A DNA stretch of 10,562 bases. It comes from Acidobacteriota bacterium (lineage in GTDB: Bacteria; Acidobacteriota; UBA890). The position numbers and the translations under genes were made by a program. Shown here piece by piece: positions 1-5,252 of the stretch (the first letter of the stretch is position 1; the number at the start of each line of letters is the position of its first letter). A model generated the notes under the pieces. It saw only the letters and a list, made by a program, of their open reading frames with translations, had not been told where the DNA came from and did no database searches. The stretch lies in NCBI GenBank assembly GCA_030609765.1, contig JAUWTE010000065.1, forward strand, positions 1 to 10,562, given 5' to 3'.

Positions 1-629
1 CCATTCGCCAGCACGCGCTCCCTCACCATCTCGCCGTTGACACGACTGCCGTTGGTGGAGCCCAAATCGACCAGGGTGACCGAGTCGCCATGGATGCGAA
101 GCTCGGCGTGGCGCTTTGAGGCCGCAGTCGAAGCCAGCAGGATGTCGCACTCCGCGCTGCGACCCAGCACCAACGTGCCGTCCATGAGCTCGAGGCGGGA
201 GCCGTCCGGCATCACCAGCACAGGCTTCGCCTGCATATCCGACAGAACCACGGTGCGGTCGCCATCGGGAACGATATCGGCCCCGACGACCATGGTAGGC
301 TCCGCCGCCGCAGACGCCTCGGCATTTCCGCGTAGCTCGATGATGAACGAGCCGATCTCGACTTCGTCCCCGGGCCGCAGGCGACTGCGATCCACGACCT
401 CTCCCGCGACGCTGATGCCCCCCATGCTGCCGGAATCCACGACCCAAAGGGCGCCTTCCTCGAAAACGAACTCTGCCACCCGCCGCGATGCGGCGGGATC
501 GTCGAGCACGATGTCACAGTCAGGATCACGACCGACACTCAGCGTGTCCTGGTCAACGGGGCGCTCATCGAGAATCAACCCGTGCCGCTTGACGATCAGC
601 CGCAGATCCAAGGACTGTGGATCGGTCAT
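1..629 (-). CDS. Double FHA-domain protein, C-terminus cut by window edge
   Basis: Cytoplasmic-looking protein with two forkhead-associated (FHA) domains; 209 codons are visible before the window ends. FHA1 (about residues 8-100) has the GR turn at 33-34 and a CDIVLDD strand, but SRRVAE at 48-53 replaces the usual SRxHAxI and SMGG at 68-71 replaces STNG, so it lacks the conserved His and Asn. FHA2 (from about 136) is near canonical: GR 156-157, CDILL, SKRH 171-174 and LGSTNGSRVNG 189-199. A 30-residue linker between them holds two Thr-x-x-Val/Leu motifs. FHA domains bind phosphothreonine peptides, so phospho-dependent recruitment is likely; the partner is unknown. Start: AAGGAG abuts the first ATG (638) but lies 9 nt before the in-frame ATG at 629, which I prefer. 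The gene follows the FHA-TPR gene by 28 nt. Further domains may lie beyond the edge. Confidence 0.85.
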   Translation of the reverse strand, partial: MTDPQSLDLRLIVKRHGLILDERPVDQDTLSVGRDPDCDIVLDDPAASRRVAEFVFEEGALWVVDSGSMGGISVAGEVVDRSRLRPGDEVEIGSFIIELRGNAEASAAAEPTMVVGADIVPDGDRTVVLSDMQAKPVLVMPDGSRLELMDGTLVLGRSAECDILLASTAASKRHAELRIHGDSVTLVDLGSTNGSRVNGEMVRERVLAN

Positions 630-638
630 ATCGGCCAT

Positions 639-644
639 CTCCTT
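639..644 (-). promoter_or_regulatory. Ribosome binding site deciding the start of the double-FHA gene
   Basis: AAGGAG sits directly against an ATG at 638, with no spacer, and 9 nt upstream of a second in-frame ATG at 629. Normal spacing favours the second ATG as the true start; the protein then begins MTDPQSLDLR. Confidence 0.55.
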
Positions 645-657
645 AGCTACTCTATTG

Positions 658-1635
658 CTACTGTCCTATTCGATCCCGGATCCTCTGGGCTTCAACCAGA
701 CGATCGTCACCCTCTTCGAGCAGGAAAAATACTTCATCGAGTACCCGCCGGGCTTCCTCATAGCGCAGCGCTTCCATTGCCGAGTGGGCGCGCCGCATCG
801 AGGCCGCCACTCGAGAATCGACGGCTGACTCCGTACGACGCAGAACGTCTTGGGCCTCGCGAAAATCGGGTGCAATCTGCAGGGCCGCCTCGAGCGTTTC
901 CCGGGCGCGTACCAGACGGCCGTACTGGAAGAGTGACAATCCCTCCTCATAGAGCGCTACGGCATCCTCCGGGTAGACGGTATCCGAGCCAGCGTCTTGC
1001 ACTCCTTCCAATTGATTGGGAAATGCCACGGCCGGTCCCGAGTCGGGTTCGTCGGCGGTCTCCGCTCCTCCCATCGGCCCGGTCGCAGAATCCTCCCCGC
1101 TGGTCAGGAGGATCACCGCAGCGAAGCCGAGAATGACCACCATCAAGGCGACCGCCAGGAATCGGATGCGACCGCTGCGTGTTGGCGGCGGCTCAGAGGC
1201 CGGCTCCTTTGCGGCCGGAGGCGAGGATTTCGACTTCTTCGCGGACGGGGGGCGGCCGGCCGGCGGAGATGACGGTTGGGGCGGAGATACCGGCTGCGGC
1301 GACGGTTGCTGCTCAGCTGCCGGCTGCATCGCCGCACCGAGGACGACCTGCAAGCGCGTGTCGCCGATCTGGATCTGGTCGCCGTCGTTGAGTGGCACCT
1401 CGCTGATCGGAGAGCCATTCACCATGGTCTGGTTGGTGCTGCCGAGGTCCTTGACGCGCAGGCCTTGTCCCGTTTGGTGAATCTCGGCGTGATAGCGAGA
1501 GGCCAGAGCGTCATCCAGGGGAATATCACAGTCCGCTGCCCTGCCGAGCCGCACCACGCTGCGCTCGAGCTTCCAGACAGATCCCCTCTGCCGCCCAGCC
1601 ACGGCCTTCAAGCTGGCGCCTTCGGCCATATCCAC
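658..1635 (-). CDS. FHA domain - proline-rich linker - transmembrane - TPR-like protein
   Basis: A 325-residue single-pass membrane protein. The FHA domain (about 8-98) keeps GR 31-32, CDIPLDD, SRYH 46-49 and LGSTNQTMVNG 64-74, with the usual Asn-Gly read as Asn-Gln. Residues 104-155 are Pro/Ser/Ala/Lys-rich. A hydrophobic helix lies at 157-177. The remainder is acidic, then helical from about 224 to 323 with TPR-like repeats (ALYEEGLSLFQYGRLVRARE, then ALQIAP). The positive-inside rule (RSGRIRF before the helix) puts FHA in the cytoplasm and the TPR part outside. Tad loci often encode a TPR lipoprotein, TadD; this protein could fill that scaffold role while linking it to phospho-signalling, but this is inference and it lacks a lipobox. 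The GTG start shares one base with the upstream TAG stop and has GGAAGGA 5 nt before it; ATG at 1629 is the alternative. Confidence 0.85.
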   Translation of the reverse strand: MDMAEGASLKAVAGRQRGSVWKLERSVVRLGRAADCDIPLDDALASRYHAEIHQTGQGLRVKDLGSTNQTMVNGSPISEVPLNDGDQIQIGDTRLQVVLGAAMQPAAEQQPSPQPVSPPQPSSPPAGRPPSAKKSKSSPPAAKEPASEPPPTRSGRIRFLAVALMVVILGFAAVILLTSGEDSATGPMGGAETADEPDSGPAVAFPNQLEGVQDAGSDTVYPEDAVALYEEGLSLFQYGRLVRARETLEAALQIAPDFREAQDVLRRTESAVDSRVAASMRRAHSAMEALRYEEARRVLDEVFFLLEEGDDRLVEAQRIRDRIGQ

Positions 1636-3152
1636 TACCGTCCTTCCACGTCAGCGCTCTCGACTACGACCAGTGCCGCCGCGTATCCGACGCGCGTCGA
1701 TGGTCTGCTCACCCATACCGTTACGGGCACTTCTGCCCCGCCCCGGTGCAGCTCGATTTCGAGATGCTCTGCTCCACCCGGCCGGCACGCCTTCAGCAGG
1801 CGAATGACCTCGCTGCCAAAGTAGCTGCCCTGCAGCGCCCGCGCCAGGTGCACGGCTCCTTCCCCGGCTGACGACAAGCTCAATATCTCTCTGCCTGTCG
1901 CGTTCGAGGCCACAACTCGGTACTGATCATCGATGAGAACTATCGGCACTGGCAGGTGTTCCGTCCACTCGTCGATACGCCCCGCCGTTTCATCGCCCGT
2001 GTGACTCTGTCGTGCCTCTCGTGCAGTCAGAGCGGTACGCACGGCTTCGATGAGCTCCCCCAGCTCCGGCACGTCCGCCGGTGCCTCCAGATGCAGGCGC
2101 TCCTCCCCGCTCGCACCCAGCACCTCGGCGGTCATGGCACGCAAGGGCCGCGTGACCATTTTCGAAGCCCCCTCCAGAACCAAGTAGGAAAGCAGCACAA
2201 GAAACGCCGCCACCGCGAGCACGATACCCCATGGGCGAGTCAGGTCACCGGCAGCCTCCCGGTCCCACTCGGCCGCCACCCAGCCAACGTGGCGGTCCCC
2301 TGCCTCGACCGGCAGGAGCATGCGCGGCCGGGTCTCCGGCGCGCCGGGCGCGGGAGGCAACAAGCGGAAGTAGATGTCGCTCGGCGGTGCCTGCTCCGGC
2401 CATCCTTCCCAAAGCGCCCCGGCCACCCGCCGCGGCCACATGGCGATACCTTCCACCGTCAGCACCACGGGATTGAGGACGCGTGGGTCGCCTTCCACAA
2501 GGTCTCCCGACATGAGCGTAGCGTCACGAATCGCCAGGCCGGCGCGATTGTCGGCCGCGAATGGCCGCAGCGTGAGGTAGGCCCGGTTCATCCAGGCGTC
2601 ACGCTGCTGGTAGGTGAGCACGGCTCCTACCACCACCCCGGCGAGCATCAGAACACCGCTGACCAGGATCACAAGCTTGAATCGCCATCCGAAGCGGGCT
2701 CCCAACCCGCCTCGCCGCCAAGACGAGGCCGCCTGCCGCAGCTCGTCTTCGATCTCGACCTCGCCCTCGAGCATCTGGCGCAGGCCGATGCCTCCCGAGG
2801 AACGTGGTGAGGACGGCGCGGCTTCGGGCCGGCCACGGCCGCGTCTGCGCGGCGCAGCCTCGGCCTCCTCGGTGAAGACAGCGCGGACCTCACCAAAATG
2901 CACGATATCGCCGGCAGCCAGGGCAAGCTCTCCGCTCACACGCTCGCCGTTGACGAAGGTGCCGTTGCTGCTGCCGAGATCTTCGATCGAGCAGCCGGAC
3001 TCCTGCACCAACAAACGGGCGTGCCGGCGCGACAGACTCGTATCGGCCAGTCGAATCTCACAGTCGAGACCACGACCGACAACGTAGACGGGCGAGCTGA
3101 GCGGAATACGCTGTTCGCCATCAGCGCTCTCGATAATCCGCAATCTTGCCAT
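1635..3152 (-). CDS. FHA - TM - sensor - TM - HAMP - PAS membrane protein without kinase domain
   Basis: A 505-residue two-pass membrane protein. Cytoplasmic FHA (1-96): GR 26-27, CEIRLAD, SRRH 41-44 and LGSSNGTFVNG 59-69, all canonical. A basic, Pro/Ser-rich linker follows. TM1 is about 158-180, an extracytoplasmic region about 181-307, TM2 about 308-327. HAMP is about 329-379 (TRPLRAMT, then DVPELGELIEAV) and a PAS domain about 395-502 (LPVPIVLIDDQYRVVASNATG). The protein ends just after PAS with no DHp/HATPase, GGDEF or phosphatase module. HAMP and PAS normally relay signals to an output domain; here the only candidate output is the N-terminal FHA, so it may convert an envelope or ligand signal into phosphoprotein recruitment (inference). 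Start: ATG at 3152 gives the usual MARLRI FHA beginning; ATG at 3164 is possible. Neither has a strong Shine-Dalgarno sequence, and both lie inside the DUF192 frame. Confidence 0.85.
   Translation of the reverse strand: MARLRIIESADGEQRIPLSSPVYVVGRGLDCEIRLADTSLSRRHARLLVQESGCSIEDLGSSNGTFVNGERVSGELALAAGDIVHFGEVRAVFTEEAEAAPRRRGRGRPEAAPSSPRSSGGIGLRQMLEGEVEIEDELRQAASSWRRGGLGARFGWRFKLVILVSGVLMLAGVVVGAVLTYQQRDAWMNRAYLTLRPFAADNRAGLAIRDATLMSGDLVEGDPRVLNPVVLTVEGIAMWPRRVAGALWEGWPEQAPPSDIYFRLLPPAPGAPETRPRMLLPVEAGDRHVGWVAAEWDREAAGDLTRPWGIVLAVAAFLVLLSYLVLEGASKMVTRPLRAMTAEVLGASGEERLHLEAPADVPELGELIEAVRTALTAREARQSHTGDETAGRIDEWTEHLPVPIVLIDDQYRVVASNATGREILSLSSAGEGAVHLARALQGSYFGSEVIRLLKACRPGGAEHLEIELHRGGAEVPVTVWVSRPSTRVGYAAALVVVESADVEGR
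1641..1647 (-). promoter_or_regulatory. Ribosome binding site supporting a GTG start
   Basis: GGAAGGA lies inside the last codons of the upstream gene, 5 nt before GTG at 1635. The alternative ATG at 1629 would be 11 nt away, so the GTG is favoured and translation is probably coupled across the 1-nt stop/start overlap. Confidence 0.55.
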
Positions 3153-3481
3153 CGCACCATGCATCCCGGCTCGAGGCCCAGGTTCCGGGCATCGCCCGCA
3201 GCCAACTCCAGCACCGTCGACGCCCGCAGGCCGCCCCACACGAGGCGACCGGGAGGAACGTCTCGACATACCCTCAGAACACGGCGACCCCGGTCCACGA
3301 AAAAGAGGTCGAGTGACACCCGCATTCCGAATGTGTGCACCGACTGGCAGTGCGGTAGGGCGAGTCCCTTGGAGACGCGCTCCGAGTCGGCGCCAATGAG
3401 CCCCCGACACCGCTGCCAAACTCCAGATGCCTTCGGGATCGAGCCGATGTCGACCACTTCGGCGCGGCGATCAGCCATCAT
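2936..3481 (-). CDS. DUF192 (UPF0127) family protein
   Basis: The first about 112 residues match DUF192: RCRGLIGADS at 24-33, a GLAL segment, CQSVHTFGM at 45-53, SLDLFFVD, then STVLELAAGDARNLGL and a final GCMVRW at 106-111. The biochemical function of the family is unsettled. No signal peptide is visible, although many family members are exported. The ATG pair at 3481/3478 follows the tadC stop by 8 nt, with only a weak AAGACAACAG upstream. The family core ends where the next gene begins, but the frame runs on to a TGA at 2936, giving about 70 extra residues that overlap the FHA-HAMP-PAS gene by about 217 nt. That tail resembles a shadow reading frame, so either the stop was lost or an indel is present. 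The core assignment is firm; the true 3' end is uncertain. Confidence 0.8.
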   Translation of the reverse strand: MMADRRAEVVDIGSIPKASGVWQRCRGLIGADSERVSKGLALPHCQSVHTFGMRVSLDLFFVDRGRRVLRVCRDVPPGRLVWGGLRASTVLELAAGDARNLGLEPGCMVRWQDCGLSRALMANSVFRSARPSTLSVVVSTVRFDWPIRVCRAGTPVCWCRSPAARSKISAAATAPSSTASV

Positions 3482-3489
3482 CTGTTGTC

Positions 3490-4374
3490 TTAATAAATGC
3501 CATAAAGGAACCGTACGGCCGACGGGCCCAGAATGATGATGAATACCGCCGGCAGAATAAACAGGACCATGGGCACCAGCATCTTCTGGGAAGCGGCGCC
3601 GCCCTGACGTTCGGCCTCCTGGAAGCGATAGGAGCGCATGATCTCGGATTGCTGCCGCAGGGTGCGACCAATACTGGAGCCGAGCTCGCTGGCCTGAATG
3701 AGGGCCGTGGTGAGCGTCGTGATCTCCTTCAAACGCACCCGGTCGGCCATCGACTTGAGCGCCTCGACCCTGGAAGCACCGAGACGTGAGTCCTTCAGCA
3801 GACGGTCGAACTCATCGCGCAGCGGGCCCGGTGTCATCTTCTCGACGGTCTGGGCGATCGCCGCGGTGAAGTCCAGCCCGGCCTCCACCAACAGCACCAG
3901 CAAATCGAACGTAAAGGGAAGCTGCTTGATGATTTGAATGCGCCTCGCCTTGGCGCGGTCGTAGAGCCACAGATCGGGAAAGACGAAACCGAACAGGCCG
4001 ATGAAGAGCTTGAAGATCATTGGAATCGGGTAGACCAAGACCGCCAGAAACAACACCACCGCCAGCCATATCTTCATGGCGATGATCTCGTCGACCATCA
4101 GAGACTGGTCGAGACCAGCCCTCTCGAGGTGCTCCTTCTTACGCTTCCGGTACCTTTCCGACCCCTTGCCGGCCGCGAATGGCAGCAGCATCGCCAGCGG
4201 CATCCGAAAGATGTTGAAGATGGCCGGCTTTTCTCCTCGCGCAGCCATCGATTCGGCGGTGCGCCGCAAGGCCTGCAGCTGGTGCTTATCCGGAAGCAAC
4301 TGATAGACGATGTAGGTGACCGAAAAGAGCGTAAGAAAAAAGACCGACAGGAAGGAGAATGCTTGTACGGGCAT
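3490..4374 (-). CDS. tadC: Tad/Flp pilus inner-membrane platform protein TadC (CpaH-like)
   Basis: A 294-residue T2SSF-family membrane protein, normal length for TadC. It has an N-terminal TM (about 5-25), a cytoplasmic basic segment (ERYRKRKKEHLERAGLD, 73-89), a hydrophobic hairpin (about 103-133), the T2SSF domain (about 153-278, opening PFTFDLLVLLVEAGLDFTAA) and a C-terminal TM (about 266-283). TadC pairs with TadB to form the platform on which the TadA ATPase acts to move pilin subunits. The SELGSSIGRTLRQQSEIMR stretch (229-247) is typical of T2SSF helices in this family. It starts 4 nt after the tadB stop, with GAGG and AGAG upstream that overlap the tadB end, so coupling is likely. Its place directly after tadB confirms the assignment. 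Confidence 0.95.
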   Translation of the reverse strand: MPVQAFSFLSVFFLTLFSVTYIVYQLLPDKHQLQALRRTAESMAARGEKPAIFNIFRMPLAMLLPFAAGKGSERYRKRKKEHLERAGLDQSLMVDEIIAMKIWLAVVLFLAVLVYPIPMIFKLFIGLFGFVFPDLWLYDRAKARRIQIIKQLPFTFDLLVLLVEAGLDFTAAIAQTVEKMTPGPLRDEFDRLLKDSRLGASRVEALKSMADRVRLKEITTLTTALIQASELGSSIGRTLRQQSEIMRSYRFQEAERQGGAASQKMLVPMVLFILPAVFIIILGPSAVRFLYGIY

Positions 4375-4378
4375 CGCT

Positions 4379-5230
4379 CTATACCTCGATCGTGACGATC
4401 TGTTTGATCACAAACCAAGCGACCATGACCATGGCTGTCATCAATGTCAGCAGGAGCCATCCGACGACGGTCTCGAACATCGGCTGCATATAGCTGGGAT
4501 CCATGAGGTAGACGACCAGGCCCAGGATGTAGGGCATGCTGACCAGGATGTAGGCCTGGGTCATACCCTGCGCGGTCAGCGCTCGGATCTTGCCCTCGAC
4601 GCGCACGCGCTGCTGGATCGTGTCGGTGATGAGCTCGAACGTCTCGGTCATGTTGCCGCCGGTCCGCCGCAGGGTGACGATCGAGCTGACCAGCAGATCG
4701 AGCTCCGGATGCACGATGCGCTCGTTCAATGCGATCAGCGCCTCATCGAGTGTGCGTCCCATCTGCACCTCCTTGAGCACCTGGTCGAACTCCTCGTTCA
4801 TCGGCGAGTGCATCTCGCGCACCAACAGCTCCATCGACTGCGGTAGCGCCAGGCCCGACTTCAGCCCGTTACGCAGCAAAGTGACGGCGTCGAGAAGCTG
4901 TTCATCGAAGGCCTGCCATCGACGTGAGCGCAGGTAGCGCACCAGGGGCACCGGCAGGGCTCCAAACAGCAGGCCCGCGTACACACCGACCATCGGTGAC
5001 CACGAGATCAGCACCCCCACGAGGAAGCCTCCCGCCACGGTCCATCGCAACATCTTGGTTGCCCGGGCCTTGTCGACGCGCCAGCCCATGAACCCCAGAT
5101 TCACCTCGAGCTCACTGGTAACCCATTCCTCATAACGTCGATACAGGCGCACCACGTCATCCGCGAGCAGCCAGCCTGCAATCATGAAGAGGAGGCCGAC
5201 TATCCCTGAGACTATGAACGTCCCGGTCAT
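4379..5230 (-). CDS. tadB: Tad/Flp pilus inner-membrane platform protein TadB (CpaG-like)
   Basis: A 283-residue T2SSF-family membrane protein. TM segments are visible at about 4-22, 63-97 (a pair), 226-243 and 255-275. The cytoplasmic T2SSF domain (about 109-234) has the family's LLDAVTLLRNGLKSGLALPQ segment (112-131), then the TLRRTGGNMTETFELITDTI segment (186-205). TadB forms the platform with TadC and contacts the TadA ATPase. Start: ATG at 5230 has GGAGAGG with 5 nt spacing and lies 22 nt after the end of the tadZ-tadA fusion gene. The frame is open upstream to 5314, but that part overlaps the end of the ATPase gene and has no better start. Confidence 0.95.
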   Translation of the reverse strand: MTGTFIVSGIVGLLFMIAGWLLADDVVRLYRRYEEWVTSELEVNLGFMGWRVDKARATKMLRWTVAGGFLVGVLISWSPMVGVYAGLLFGALPVPLVRYLRSRRWQAFDEQLLDAVTLLRNGLKSGLALPQSMELLVREMHSPMNEEFDQVLKEVQMGRTLDEALIALNERIVHPELDLLVSSIVTLRRTGGNMTETFELITDTIQQRVRVEGKIRALTAQGMTQAYILVSMPYILGLVVYLMDPSYMQPMFETVVGWLLLTLMTAMVMVAWFVIKQIVTIEV

Positions 5231-5252
5231 TAGCGCCTCTCCACTCGAATTC

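Noticed and set aside
37..828. Plus-strand open frame of 263 codons covering the double-FHA gene
   Set aside because: It crosses two minus-strand FHA genes and their junction; its Ser/Arg/Pro-rich translation is a GC-frame shadow.
1081..1330. GC-rich repetitive-looking stretch (GGCGGCGG-type runs)
   Set aside because: It encodes the Pro/Ser/Ala linker of the FHA-TPR protein; no regular repeat unit or spacer pattern that would suggest a repeat array or CRISPR.
3153..3419. N-terminal extension of the FHA-HAMP-PAS frame up to 3419
   Set aside because: The extension is the out-of-frame shadow of the DUF192 core and has Arg/Gly/Pro-rich composition; the FHA domain begins right after ATG 3152.
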